A DNA stretch of 64,000 nt from Bog-473 sp963736525 (GTDB lineage: Bacteria > Actinomycetota > Acidimicrobiia > Acidimicrobiales > RAAP-2): positions 1-64,000 of the forward strand of contig CAVTPF010000013.1 of assembly GCA_963736525.1 (NCBI GenBank), read 5' to 3'. Made by a program: the position numbers and the translations under genes. Below are positions 8,645 through 17,606 of this stretch, one piece after another. The first letter of the stretch is position 1. Each line of letters starts with the position of its first letter. The notes beneath the pieces are model-generated. The model did not search any database. It was not told where the DNA came from and was given only the letters and a program-made list of their open reading frames with translations.

Positions 8645-8692
8645 GTGTTCCGGTACGCCGGGACGGTGGGACACTTCGGCGCCATGGGGGCA
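8645..8692 (+). repeat. Intergenic 50-bp repeat, forward orientation
   Basis: The best-preserved forward copy: GTACGCCGGGACGGTGGG, ACACTTCGGC, GCCATGGGGGCA. It lies between two forward genes. Confidence 0.75.
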
Positions 8693-8796
8693 GGCTTCGA
8701 GTCAGCCAATCGAAACAAAAGGAGCACCTTCGACCCGTTGCCATCGATGGTGCTACGCAGAGTCATCAAGGTTGCTGGGTGGTTCGGGGGAGGGTA

Positions 8797-10062
8797 ATGA
8801 GGTCTGAGGAGATCCGGGCCGGCGGCCAGCTGGCAACGCGGACGCTGGCTGACACCGTCTCGCACGTCGAGGCGGTGCATCGTGCTGTCGCAGGCAGGCT
8901 CTTTGCACTTGCTGCCCCAGTCGGCCTCCCCGCCCGAGTCATCCACGACGTCATCGCCACCGGCGTCTACACCGTGATCCGAGGGACGGGCCTGGTTGCC
9001 GGCTTGGCCGCCAGCGAACTTGTCGGTGCTACCGCGGGTTCAGTCTCTCCGACAGGGTCGACTCCCCGGAGCAACCTGGCCTTGGCAATATTGAATGCGA
9101 CCCTGGGAGATGAGCTGGCCGACCAGGGCAGCCCATTGGCGATCCCGATGGCTGTTCGATGTGTTCGAGCAGACGTCGTGCCTCGGCGCGAATCTCTCGA
9201 AGTCGCATTCCCCGAGGCGACGTCGAAGGTAGCAGTCTTCCTTCATGGCTTGGGCGAAAACGAGGAGTCGTGGAGGCTGCACGCGGATCGCCAGGGCTTG
9301 GGCAGCGAGTCCACGTATGGTTCACGGCTCGCTGAAGATTTCGGTTACACCCCCGTGTATCTGCGCTACAACACAGGACTCCACATCTCCGAGAACGGCC
9401 AGCACCTCACCTCACTCCTTGACGATGTCGTGGCAGCGTGGCCCACTCCGGTGACCGAGTTGATCCTCGTGGGTCATTCGATGGGTGGTCTGGTTTCCCG
9501 CAGCGCGTGCCACTATGGGCATCAAAGGGGCCATTCGTGGTTGTCGATGCTGCGGCACGTCTTCTATCTCGGCACTCCACACCTGGGGGCGGGCCTCGAG
9601 CAGTGGGTGAGCCGCCTCAGCGGCGTGTTCGCCAAGCTCGATGAGAGTCGGCCGCTGGCTTCGATCCTCGACAGGCGCAGCGCGGGAGTCAAGGATCTAA
9701 GTGCCGGCTATCTGCTCGACGACGACTGGCATAACGGCGGCCCCGAATCGCAGCGCGGCCCCAACAACGTTCCGCTCATCCCTTGGGCCAATCACTACGC
9801 GATCAGCGCCACCGTGACAACGAGCCGCGGCAACCCGCTCGGTCGAGTGGTGGGCGATCTTCTCGTCCAGCCCGACAGTGCCCGCGGCCAATCCCGTGAT
9901 GGCGGGCACGTCCCCTTCCCCGTCGGACACACACGTCATTTCGGGGGGCTCCACCACTTCAATCTGCTCAACCATCCCTCTGTCTATGAGGCACTGCGCG
10001 AGTGGCTCGATCCCACATCCGGTGCCGCGTCCGAGCTTGAATCCGTCCTGATCCCCTTGTAG
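8797..10062 (+). CDS. Lipase-like alpha/beta hydrolase
   Basis: A 421-residue serine hydrolase of the GPI-deacylase/PGAP1-like or triacylglycerol-lipase type. The oxyanion segment VAVFLHGLGENEESW comes at about residue 150, the nucleophile elbow is GHSMGG near residue 225, and the catalytic His is probably in the late HFGGLHHFNLLNH stretch. An uncleaved Ala/Val-rich N-terminal helical region (GVYTVIRGTGLVAGLAASELVG) could associate with membranes. ATG at 8797 follows GGGGGAGGG; the longer open frame upstream only reads through a repeat copy. Natural ester substrate is unknown. Confidence 0.82.
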   Translation: MRSEEIRAGGQLATRTLADTVSHVEAVHRAVAGRLFALAAPVGLPARVIHDVIATGVYTVIRGTGLVAGLAASELVGATAGSVSPTGSTPRSNLALAILNATLGDELADQGSPLAIPMAVRCVRADVVPRRESLEVAFPEATSKVAVFLHGLGENEESWRLHADRQGLGSESTYGSRLAEDFGYTPVYLRYNTGLHISENGQHLTSLLDDVVAAWPTPVTELILVGHSMGGLVSRSACHYGHQRGHSWLSMLRHVFYLGTPHLGAGLEQWVSRLSGVFAKLDESRPLASILDRRSAGVKDLSAGYLLDDDWHNGGPESQRGPNNVPLIPWANHYAISATVTTSRGNPLGRVVGDLLVQPDSARGQSRDGGHVPFPVGHTRHFGGLHHFNLLNHPSVYEALREWLDPTSGAASELESVLIPL

Positions 10063-10082
10063 GACGCGTCGCTTCGTCCTTC

Positions 10083-10235
10083 GGGCGAGCTGCGATTGGA
10101 GATTCCAGACCCTCCCATAAGCGCTCCACCCATTCCCTGGCGCGTGGTGTCGGTTCCTCGGCTTGCGGGCGAGCTGCGACTGGTGATCGTCCAGACCCTC
10201 CCGACAGCGCTCCACCCATTCCCTGGCGCGTGGTG
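10083..10235. repeat. Two 67-69-bp direct repeats upstream of IS110 relic
   Basis: Copies at 10083-10149 and 10167-10235, about 85% identical, share GGGCGAGCTGCGA, CCAGACCCTCCC, GCGCTCCACCCATTCCC and TGGCGCGTGGTG. Only two units exist, so this is not a CRISPR. They lie in the non-coding left flank of an IS110-family transposase relic, where that family encodes its guide (bridge) RNA; whether they are part of that RNA is untested. Confidence 0.6.
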
Positions 10236-10311
10236 ACCCAGTACATTGCCGGCCCGGGGTCACGATAGTCTGGATCGTCCTGATCAGCCGTCCAGCGAGA
10301 AGGACCACGCC

Positions 10312-11283
10312 ATGAATGAAGTGAGGTTGGGCATCGACGTCGCGTGTCGAGCCGACCACCGGGCCAGCCTGGCCGACGAGCGAGGTGAGTTCATCTGGTC
10401 GTCGTGGAAGTTCCGCACGACGACCGCCGATCTCGAGCGCCTGTGGGCGAAGATCCCCGCCGGTGCGTCGGTGACCGTCATTCTCGAGCCCACCCGCAAC
10501 GCCTGGGTGCCATTGTCGGCCTGGCTCCAAGCACGCGGTGCCACGGTGATCTTGGTGCCACCCGAGCAGTCGGCCGACCTGCGGGACTACTACAACAAGC
10601 ACACCAAGACGGATCGGCTCGATTCGAGGGTGCTGGCTCGTCTGCCCTTGCTGCACCCAGAGGGCCTCCGCGGCATCGACAACCTCGGTCCGGCGGGGTC
10701 ACTGCGCCGTGCCGTGCGCCACCGCTTCAGCCTGGTCAAGCGCCGCACCGCGGCGAGCCTGCGCCTCGATGCACTCGTCGAGCTGCTGGGACGATTCCCT
10801 CGGATCGGCCACTGCTTCGAAAACCGCCCTGGTCGTATTGGAGAAATACGCCGATCCACGGGCCCTCAAGCGCCTCGGGCGCACCCGGCTGGCCGCGTTG
10901 TTGATCCGCTCGAGCGCAGGACTCTGGCGTGAGGACAAGGCCGACGAGCTCTTGGCCATGGCAACAGAGACCCTGGCGCTGTGGTCAGGCGGGGGCATCG
11001 ACTTCACCGAGTTGGCGCACGACATCGCTTCGGAGGTCCGCGTGCTCGCGCCAGCTCGACGACGAGATCGCGGTGGCCGACAAACGCATCGCCGCTCTCT
11101 ATGACCAGGCCGACCCCAAGGGCATCGTCCGCTCGGCACCGGGACTCGGGCCCGTCCGCGGCCATCTGGGCAACGCGACTTCACCGCTTCGCCAACCTCG
11201 CCGGCGTCCGCTCCTTCACCGGTCGAGGATGCGTCGCTGAACTTCACCGAGGACCACGCGGTGTCCGAATAGACCAGTTGTAG
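10312..11283 (+). pseudogene. IS110-family transposase, frameshifted
   Basis: A decayed DEDD transposase. ATG 10312 opens with the RuvC-like strand RLGIDVACRADHRASLAD, and the VILEPTRNAWVPL and HTKTDRLDSRVLARL motifs follow. After about 10790 the homology continues in the next frame (ALVVLEKYADPRALKRLG, then DELLAMATETLALW), after about 11045 in a third (DDEIAVADKRIAALYDQAD, GIVRSAPGLGPV), and after about 11180 in another (NLAGVRSFTGRG). At least three frameshifts and loss of the C-terminus make it inactive. Two intact relatives lie within 6 kb. Confidence 0.88.
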
Positions 11284-11435
11284 TCGGGCGGCGAGGGTGC
11301 CCAGGAGTCGGCCCAGAAGGTCGCTCCGGCCACCGACCCGCCACGAGAAGAAGCTAGCGAAAACGTTGCCTGAGGGGCTTCACTGCTGTTAGGACCACCC
11401 TATGACGGGGTATTTGGGCTACCCCCACAGGAAAA

Positions 11436-12601
11436 TCAACGGCTGTAGGCGGCCTCCTCGCCGCGCACATCGTTGACGAGGTTGCCCATGGACAAGTTGA
11501 TGTCGTCGAGGTGGTAGCCGAAGGTAGGACCGAGCGGCTCCGCGGGCAGTGGCCTCACGTCTCCCGCAGGTGCGTTGTGGGTCACCTGCAGCCAGGTGGC
11601 GCCACCGGTGCTCTCACAAGAAGCCGAGTACATGTCCGGATATGTCACCCACGGAGTGCTGACCGCAGGGGCGGGCAGCATCTGCGCAGGCAGCGGCTGC
11701 ACGGCGGCCAACGGGAACGAGGAAGACAGTTCGGCGGTTCCCCCGCCGATTGAGGCTGGGTTGACGCAGACCACGTGGACCCCCGTGGTTTGGGCCTGTC
11801 CGTAGTTGAGGCTTATCCCCTGTCCGGGTCGCCCGAACATGGAGTTGGCCGGGGGCTCGGTGGGGAAAGACGAGAAGGCGATCACGCAACTGGTCTGGTT
11901 GGCTTTGGTGCACACCGGAAGATGCTGGAAGGTGACCCCGACCTCTTTGCCGTCAGGGACGGTGACGTTGCCTCCTGCGATGATGGCCACCACGATCCGA
12001 TGCCGCAGCGACGGGTTGTCATCGACCTGGGACTGCAGCAGCTGGATCATCATGACCGAGCCCTGGGAGTGACTGATGAGGATGATCGGTCGACCCTTGT
12101 CGTAGTGGGCCAAGAAATCCTTCCAGGCTGAGAGCACGCTGGCGTGGGCGATTTTGCCCGCATCGGGACCCTCTGTGCCACCCAGGAGGGCCTTCACCGT
12201 GATCTGGCGGTACATGGTGCCCAGACATCACACGCATCGGAGAAGGGAGCGGTCTGGGCCATGGCGTTCGATGTCTCTGCCGGTTGTACCGTCAGGTCCG
12301 AGTTCACCGTTTGCTCCGGGCTGGCGGTGGGATAGAGGTAGAAGCAGTCGAACTTACTATTGCCCGTTGCCACGGCGTGCTTGACGGTGCGCTTGTTGCT
12401 GGCCGTGACCACGGTCGTACTCAGGTTCCCGGCGCACGGGTCGTCGCTGAGTCCGGGACGGCACAGCCACACGGTTCCCGCAGCATCCGTGCGGGCAACC
12501 TCGTTGCCCGAGGTGCTGTCCGATGTGGACGCGGACGCCGTCGAAGAGAAGCCCGCAAGGGCAATGAGAGCGATAGAAACCACGACGGCCATCTTGGTCA
12601 T
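11436..12601 (-). pseudogene. DUF3089 secreted hydrolase, single frameshift
   Basis: A DUF3089 (lipase-like alpha/beta hydrolase) gene split by one frameshift. The first part starts at ATG 12601 with a signal peptide (MTKMAVVVSIALIALAGFSS) and contains FDCFYLYPTASPEQTVN. It runs to SDACDVWAP near 12215, and the second frame resumes immediately as MYRQITVKALLGG. One missing base restores a reading of about 380 residues. The nucleophile motif SHSQGS and the PTFGYHLDDINLSMGNLV tail are present. Either a recent inactivation or an assembly indel. If intact it would be an exported esterase. Confidence 0.85.
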
Positions 12602-12689
12602 GGTCGTTCTCCACGTCGGGATGACTGATGGACGACGGGCAACCAGCGACGAGTTCGTTCTTATGGTCCGCAGACCATACTCAGCTCTC

Positions 12690-12730
12690 GGGGTACGCCG
12701 GAGGTCGTGGCTCTGGTGCCACCATGGCTA
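12690..12730 (+). repeat. Intergenic repeat, forward orientation, last forward copy
   Basis: Reads GGGTACGCCGGAGGTCGTGG then GGTGCCACCATGGCTA. This is the rightmost copy in forward polarity. Confidence 0.55.
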
Positions 12731-12797
12731 GGCCGCCGCGACTTCCAGGGTGAACGGCAGTTCCAAACGTCGGTTCCATGCGGGACTAGGTGTCTCT
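12728..12797 (-). pseudogene. Decayed gene tail, paralogous to 30659-30760
   Basis: On the reverse strand this reads ETPSPAWNRRLELPFTLEV plus AAA and a TAG stop. A second tail 18 kb away reads APSPRWDRRLELPFMLEV plus VAA and a stop, so both derive from the same protein's C-terminus. The parent protein is not recognised. Upstream homology breaks frame. Confidence 0.5.
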
Positions 12798-12889
12798 ACG
12801 CCAGGACGGGACCAGAGCCGCAGACGATCTGGGCCGGTGGAGGAGGAGGATGACGAGAGCCTCGTACAGCGCCGCCGTACGCTTCACCC

Positions 12890-13075
12890 ATGACAGACCT
12901 ACGAGCAGTTGCCACAGATGCGGCCGAGGCCGACCAACGAGTTGAGCCGATAATGATCCGCCACCCCGAAGGAGGGGAGCTGCACACGCTCGCCTTCGCC
13001 GTTCACTCCCTGGCGACGTGCGTCGTCTCGCTGGCCGATGAGGTCGAGAGGCTGAAGCTCAAGAGGCCGAGCTGA
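12890..13075 (+). CDS. Hypothetical small protein
   Basis: Not recognised. 61 residues from ATG 12890 with a protein-like alternation of hydrophobic and charged residues (HTLAFAVHSLATCVVSLADE) and a basic tail. No clear ribosome site. Ends just before a reverse-orientation repeat copy. Confidence 0.45.
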   Translation: MTDLRAVATDAAEADQRVEPIMIRHPEGGELHTLAFAVHSLATCVVSLADEVERLKLKRPS

Positions 13076-13399
13076 GGTAGCCATGACTAGCCCCAGGGTG
13101 CCGAACTGCCCCACCGTCCCGGCAGCGAGGATTGAAGCGGCCGCTGAATGATCCACCACTTCGGTGAATGGATTGGTCAGCGTGTGGGTGGGTGCCCAGG
13201 CCAGGTCTGACTCCAGCAAACCGGCTGACGTCCTTTGGGACTGTCTTTAGTTCGATCCGTCGGCCTGGCCCGGTCACCCACTCGACACCTGCCGGTCGGA
13301 CGGAGTGACCTAATAGGAGCCTGCCTGACACAGGCCCGTCGCTGTCCTGTCCGTCGTCCCACTCGGTGCGGTGTCACCCCAACCCAATCCAACGAAGGG
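13076..13399. other. Left flank of intact IS110 element
   Basis: About 320 bases without a gene. It contains the first reverse-orientation repeat copy (13090-13128) and then the non-coding left end of the IS110 element. The string ATAGGAGC occurs at 13313-13320 and again at 14455-14462 just after the transposase stop, which could mark the element's core or ends. Confidence 0.4.
13090..13128 (-). repeat. Intergenic 50-bp repeat, reverse orientation, first reverse copy
   Basis: Plus strand reads CCCCAGGGTGCCGAACTGCC then CCACCGTCCCGGCAGCGAGG, the reverse complement of the forward class. It lies 360 bases after the last forward copy. Confidence 0.7.
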
Positions 13400-14458
13400 A
13401 TGACAGTGACCACTCTGGCACGGAGCATCACCGGCGGCGTCGATACGCACCTCGATGTCCATGTAGCTGCGGCTTTGGACGAACGAGGGGTTCTCCTCGG
13501 CGTCGAGAGCTTCGCCACCACCGAGCAGGGCTACAAGAAACTGCTGGGGTGGCTGAGCGACTTCGGCCCGGTCGACCTCGTCGGCGTCGAAGGGACCGGG
13601 TCCTATGGGGCCGGGCTCACTCGACACCTCCAAGCCGAGCGGATCCGCGTCGTCGAAGTCGACCGTCCCAATCGCCAACGCCGCCGGCTCAAGGGCAAGT
13701 CCGATCCCCAAGACGCCATCTCGGCCGCCCGTGCCGCCCTCTCGGGCGACGCCGCCGGTGAGGCCAAGACGAGGGACGGAAACGTCGAATCCATGCGGGT
13801 TTTGCGTGTCACGAGGTCCTCGGCGCGCAAAGGACGGACCCAGGCGCTCAACCAGATGCGCAACCTGGTCTCGACGGCCCCCGATCCCATCCGCGCCGAG
13901 CTCCGGGGCCTCAACGTCTTCCACCTCCTCGAGCGGGCATCGGCCTATCGACCCGGAGCCAAGCGCGACATCGTCTCGCTCACCAAGTTCAGCCTGCGCA
14001 TGCTGGCCCGGCGGGCCATCACCCTCGAAGAGGAGATCAGCGAGATCGACGCCATCCTCAAACCCTTGGTCAAAGAGACCGCGCCCGAGCTGATCTCCAC
14101 GCTCGGCATCGGGACCGACGCCGCGTCGGCGCTCCTCGTCGCTGCGGGCGACAATCCCGAACGGCTTCGCAACGAGGCGGCCTTCGCCCACCTCTGCGGC
14201 GTCTCACCGCTCGACGCCAGCAGCGGCAAGAACGAGCGACACCGGCTCAGCCGCAGTGGTGATCGTCAGGCCAACTCCGCCCTCTGGCACATCGTGATCA
14301 CCCGGATGGTTTACGACCCTCGCACCACCGAATACATCGATCGACGCAGGACCGAAGGCCTGACCAAGAAAGAAGCCGTGCGATGCCTAAAGCGCTACGT
14401 CGCACGCGAGGTCTACAGCCTCTTGCCTCGCGAGAAATTAGGACTTGACAGCCCATAG
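13400..14458 (+). CDS. IS110-family transposase, intact
   Basis: A 352-residue IS110-family recombinase with the N-terminal DEDD RuvC-like domain (GGVDTHLDVHVAAALDERG, VGVEGTGSYGAGL, LKGKSDPQDAISAARAAL) and the C-terminal Tnp_20 domain (TLGIGTDAASALLVAAGD, AFAHLCGVSPLDASSG) containing the catalytic serine. These enzymes use a guide RNA from the element's non-coding end to choose target and donor sites. ATG 13400 sits directly on a GAAGGG site, so GTG 13406 with the same site six bases upstream may be the true start. Length is normal and no frameshift is seen. Confidence 0.92.
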   Translation: MTVTTLARSITGGVDTHLDVHVAAALDERGVLLGVESFATTEQGYKKLLGWLSDFGPVDLVGVEGTGSYGAGLTRHLQAERIRVVEVDRPNRQRRRLKGKSDPQDAISAARAALSGDAAGEAKTRDGNVESMRVLRVTRSSARKGRTQALNQMRNLVSTAPDPIRAELRGLNVFHLLERASAYRPGAKRDIVSLTKFSLRMLARRAITLEEEISEIDAILKPLVKETAPELISTLGIGTDAASALLVAAGDNPERLRNEAAFAHLCGVSPLDASSGKNERHRLSRSGDRQANSALWHIVITRMVYDPRTTEYIDRRRTEGLTKKEAVRCLKRYVAREVYSLLPREKLGLDSP

Positions 14459-14509
14459 GAGCATCGAACGGGGACAGGTAGATCACGACGAGGCACTACC
14501 CTCATCAGC

Positions 14510-14767
14510 GTGTCCGACTACGCCGACACGCCCGAGGAACTGGTCATGAGGGGGTTTAGGCCCGAGGACCAAGCGACGGTCGTGTCCGTCGAGTACAGGC
14601 AGTACGACGAGACCCTTGTCGCTCAGCATGGCGACCTCGGACACGCCATCGTTCAGGTCGGCTTTCCCGGGAAGTTGTCGTACTACTACACATCCGTCTA
14701 CCACTATCCGGCTGGGTGGCGTCTGGAAATGCCTCCGGAGGGTGACCCTCGACGACGTTGCACCTGA
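14510..14767 (+). CDS. Hypothetical protein
   Basis: Not recognised. 85 residues from GTG 14510 with acidic N-terminal part and a YYYTSVYHYPAGW strand-rich segment. It lies directly beyond the IS110 element's right end. The last residues (DPRRRCT) look out of register, so the C-terminus may be frameshifted. No ribosome site stands out. Confidence 0.45.
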   Translation: MSDYADTPEELVMRGFRPEDQATVVSVEYRQYDETLVAQHGDLGHAIVQVGFPGKLSYYYTSVYHYPAGWRLEMPPEGDPRRRCT

Positions 14768-14780
14768 GCTGGTCTACCTC

Positions 14781-14808
14781 ACCGGCCCGGCGTACGGGGG
14801 CACACCCG
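14781..14808 (-). repeat. Intergenic repeat, reverse orientation, partial
   Basis: Plus strand CGGCCCGGCGTACGGGGGCA, the left end of the element in forward terms. Confidence 0.5.
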
Positions 14809-14847
14809 GATACTCCTCCGTACAGGCACGTTGCGGACGAATCGGCG

Positions 14848-15180
14848 TTAGTTCTCGTCGAAATGCATCTGTGCGGCGTGCTTGGCCTTGTGCTCATGGG
14901 AGTAGGGGCCACGTAGGCGCTGAATCGGTTCCGTCTGATTCTCGGCAGGTCCATCCGTGTCGCCGCACTCGGCACAGAACACTTCCCAAAGCCGCTTGTC
15001 TTCCTGGTCGGAGATCCAGCGTCCATCTGCGTCATGACGCCAGCCAAGGCGCAGCCGACGTGAGTATGGGAAATGGTGGTGCTCGTGTGACGCCGCATCA
15101 GTAAGGGCTGCCGTGGCGTCAAGTGCTCCAAGGCGATCCCCGAATGCAAAATCGCCACCACCCACCACGTGGTTGAGCAT
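14848..15180 (-). CDS. Hypothetical protein with CxxC
   Basis: Not recognised. 110 residues, hydrophilic, with a single FCAECGDTDG motif in the middle (possible half of a metal site) and His-rich segments (SHEHHHFPYSRR, SHEHKAKHAAQMH). ATG 15180 lacks a good ribosome site, and an internal start is possible. No membrane segment. Confidence 0.5.
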   Translation of the reverse strand: MLNHVVGGGDFAFGDRLGALDATAALTDAASHEHHHFPYSRRLRLGWRHDADGRWISDQEDKRLWEVFCAECGDTDGPAENQTEPIQRLRGPYSHEHKAKHAAQMHFDEN

Positions 15181-15541
15181 AGGGCCGCTCGGACGAGTGG
15201 ATCGGGTAGCCGGAAAGTGCGTACTGTCCCGCCCTCCCGGCGTACTGGGCTACCTCAAGAGGCAAGTCCTGCGGTAGGCAAATCACCGCGCAGAAGGTGG
15301 CCGGTGGCCCCTTCGATCGACTGAACCCCACTGACTATTCGCGGGATATGGGTACTTCTGGGACCATCGGCGACCGTTCCGGCTGGTCACAAAACGATCA
15401 GGCAGCCGACGCTCTGGGGCAGTCAGGGGCGCTCGAGGCCGGGCGATCGGGCAGAGATCCGCGCCGAAAGGCATTTGCGAGGGCAGAATCGCGTGATGCG
15501 AGTTCGCCCCGTTTCTCTCGGGGAGCGGGATCGGAGGGAAC
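15181..15541. other. Gene-free stretch before membrane protein
   Basis: About 360 bases. A reverse-orientation repeat is at 15204-15254; the remainder shows no open frame with protein-like content. Confidence 0.45.
15204..15254 (-). repeat. Intergenic 50-bp repeat, reverse orientation
   Basis: Plus strand contains GTGCGTACTGTCCCGCCC then TCCCGGCGTACTGGGCTACC. Confidence 0.65.
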
Positions 15542-16072
15542 TTGGCTGACACAACGGATGCCCCGCGACCCGAGTCCTCTACCCCGCCAACGCAGAGCGG
15601 CGGTGGGGTAACGACCGATGGCAACTCCACGGCGCCGCCGACGCCGACGTTCCCCCCGGACAGCACGGGAAACAAGGTCGTCTGGCTGATGGGCTTGATC
15701 ATCGCGATCTTGGCGCTGGCGCTCTTGATCGGTTTCATCGGCACCTTACGTCACTGGTTCGCGCTGCACACGGGGACCCTCCACGGCGGACCAGATGTGT
15801 ATTACAACTTCTGGTCCGGTTTTGGCTCTGATCTTGGTGAGGCCACCCTGATCAGTGCCGTAGGCGTGGGCGTATATACCGGCGTGCGCAAGGTGAATTG
15901 TCACACAAAAGGCTGCTGGAGGATCGGCCACCATGCACTCGAGGGGACGCCTTACATCCTGTGTAGGCATCACCACCCAGAGGTGCCGAACCACGGTGCG
16001 ACGCACGAGCACATCCTCGCCCAGCACCAGAAATTCAAGCTGAACAAGGAAGCCACCTCACGCCCTCAATAA
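15542..16072 (+). CDS. Single-pass membrane protein with Cys/His tail
   Basis: A 176-residue protein of unknown function. Residues 1-42 are Pro/Thr/Ser/Gly-rich and disordered, then comes a strong membrane helix (VVWLMGLIIAILALALLIGF), a second weakly hydrophobic stretch near residue 100, and a C-terminal domain with two Cys plus many His (CHTKGCW, LCRHHHPEVPNHG) that looks like a small metal-binding module. TTG at 15542 is chosen because a GGAGGGA site lies five bases upstream. An IS1111-type element follows. Confidence 0.7.
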   Translation: MADTTDAPRPESSTPPTQSGGGVTTDGNSTAPPTPTFPPDSTGNKVVWLMGLIIAILALALLIGFIGTLRHWFALHTGTLHGGPDVYYNFWSGFGSDLGEATLISAVGVGVYTGVRKVNCHTKGCWRIGHHALEGTPYILCRHHHPEVPNHGATHEHILAQHQKFKLNKEATSRPQ

Positions 16073-16095
16073 AGTCAATACGCGTCCGTGGCTGG

Positions 16096-16131
16096 GTGGC
16101 CCGAAGTGCCGCAGGGTGGCACCCCATCCTG
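16096..16131 (-). repeat. Intergenic repeat, reverse orientation, diverged
   Basis: Plus strand reads CCCGAAGTGCCGCAGGGTGG then CACCCCATCCTGATG. It abuts the left end of the IS1111-type element. Confidence 0.5.
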
Positions 16132-16136
16132 ATGCG

Positions 16137-17606
16137 ATGAAGGGGCGGGGCCTCCGCCCCTTGTGAGATCCGAGCATGCTCGGTCTTGCAAAAGAAAACC
16201 TCGAAAGAGGAGGAGGCCCCTATGGGACAGTACGTCGGAATCGATCTGCATCGTCGCAGCACGACGATCTACCGGATGGCAGAGGACGGAGAGGTCCTCG
16301 GCATCGAACGCATCGTGAGCCAGCCCTACGAGCTCGCCCAGGCGATGGCGGCCGCTGGGCCCGAGCCCGAGGTCGTCTTGGAATCCACCTATGGCTGGTA
16401 CTGGGCGGCCGACGTCCTCCAAGACCTCGGCGCCCACGTGCACCTCGCCCACGCGCTCGGGAACAACTGGGGCTACCGCCGGGTCAAGAACGACGAGAAC
16501 GATGCACGCGACCTCGCCGCCATGTTGCGCATCGGGCGCCTCGCCGAAGGTTGGATTGCCCCACCTCCGGTCCGAGAACTGCGCGAGCTCGTGCGCTATC
16601 GCTATTCGCTCACCCGGCACCGCACCAGCGCCAAGGCGCAGATCCACGGGGTGATGGCCAAGAACGGGATCCTGCCGGTCGTCGCGGAGCTGTGGGGGCC
16701 GATCGGCCAGGCTCAGCTGGACGGCCTCGAGCTTCCCGAGGCCTATGCGCTGCGCCTCGAGTCGTTGCGCCAGCTGCTGGCACCCATCGAGCGCGAGATC
16801 ACCAAAATCGACGCCCAGCTCCATCACCGGCTCAAGGGCGACCTGGGCTATCGGTCGCTCGTGCGCCTGCCCGGGGTGGGCAAGGTACTCGCCGCGGTCT
16901 TCGTCGCCGAGATCGGCGACATCAGCCGGTTCGACTCGCCCAAGAAGCTCTGCAGCTGGGCCGGCCTCACCCCCAAGCACAAAGAGTCCGACGAGGTCGT
17001 GCACCGCGGGTCGATCACCAAGCAGGGCTCGGGCCTCGTGCGCTGGGCCGCCATCGAGGCGGTGGGCAACTACCGGGCCAAGGGCAACGAGAAGCTGCGC
17101 GCCGACTACCGCCGCATCGCGGAGCGTCGGGGCAAGTACAAGGCCCGCGTCGCCGTCGCCCGCAAGCAGCTCACCCTGGTGTTCTACGCGCTGCGAGACG
17201 GAGAAGTCCGGTGCCTCGCCACTCCGGTCGCGGCGTGATTCTCGGCCACGGACCGACGCGAGCTCGACTAACGCCGTGGCCCACCGACTCTGGTGTGGCC
17301 GTCGTTTCTGATTGAGCCCGTCGGGACGTGGCCGAACCCCATCATGGTGGAGATCGCCGAATGTATGGCTGGCCGCCCAACGGACCGTGACAGAGCCAAC
17401 CTCGCAGTGATGGGACACATCGACACATAGGCGTCCTCGTCGAGAATGCGCCACACGTCGCCGGCGTCAACGCCAAGCCTCCGGCGGGCATCTCGCCCGA
17501 CGTTGACCCCGGCGCCTAAGTGGCGCGCGTCTTCGTGCAGGACGCCCCTTGACGCAATGCCTGGTCAGAGAACAGAGCAGCCTCTAGACCGGCCCCGCCC
17601 CTTCAT
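16137..17606 (+). mobile_element. IS1111-type IS110-family element
   Basis: Bounded by a perfect 16-bp inverted repeat: ATGAAGGGGCGGGGCC at 16137-16152 and its complement at 17591-17606. IS1111-group elements are distinguished from IS110-group ones by such subterminal repeats. The left repeat also forms a hairpin with CCGCCCCTT at 16154-16162. The transposase leaves about 350 bases of non-coding DNA on its 3' side, where IS1111 elements encode their guide RNA. True ends may lie a few bases outside the repeats. Confidence 0.82.
16222..17238 (+). CDS. IS1111-type transposase, intact
   Basis: A 338-residue DEDD transposase: N-terminal RuvC-like domain (YVGIDLHRRSTTIYRM, EVVLESTYGWYWAADVL, KNDENDARDLAAMLR) and C-terminal Tnp_20 domain (RLPGVGKVLAAVFVAEIGD, KLCSWAGLTPKHKESD, RGSITKQGSGLVRWAAIEA). 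The family recombines DNA through a RuvC/serine composite active site guided by an element-encoded RNA. ATG 16222 follows an AGGAGGAGG site; the frame upstream is read-through. Length and motifs look complete, so the element may be active. Confidence 0.92.
   Translation: MGQYVGIDLHRRSTTIYRMAEDGEVLGIERIVSQPYELAQAMAAAGPEPEVVLESTYGWYWAADVLQDLGAHVHLAHALGNNWGYRRVKNDENDARDLAAMLRIGRLAEGWIAPPPVRELRELVRYRYSLTRHRTSAKAQIHGVMAKNGILPVVAELWGPIGQAQLDGLELPEAYALRLESLRQLLAPIEREITKIDAQLHHRLKGDLGYRSLVRLPGVGKVLAAVFVAEIGDISRFDSPKKLCSWAGLTPKHKESDEVVHRGSITKQGSGLVRWAAIEAVGNYRAKGNEKLRADYRRIAERRGKYKARVAVARKQLTLVFYALRDGEVRCLATPVAA

Noticed and set aside
8635..8796. Longer start for the lipase-like hydrolase
   Set aside because: The extra 54 residues only translate a repeat copy; ATG 8797 has a strong ribosome site.
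10083..10235. Possible CRISPR array
   Set aside because: Only two units of 67-69 bp with a 17-bp gap and no cas genes; better explained as duplicated IS flank.
16075..17454. 459-residue reverse-strand open frame over the IS1111 transposase
   Set aside because: It mirrors an intact transposase on the other strand, is rich in Arg, Gly and Pro with no recognisable motif, and has no ribosome site.
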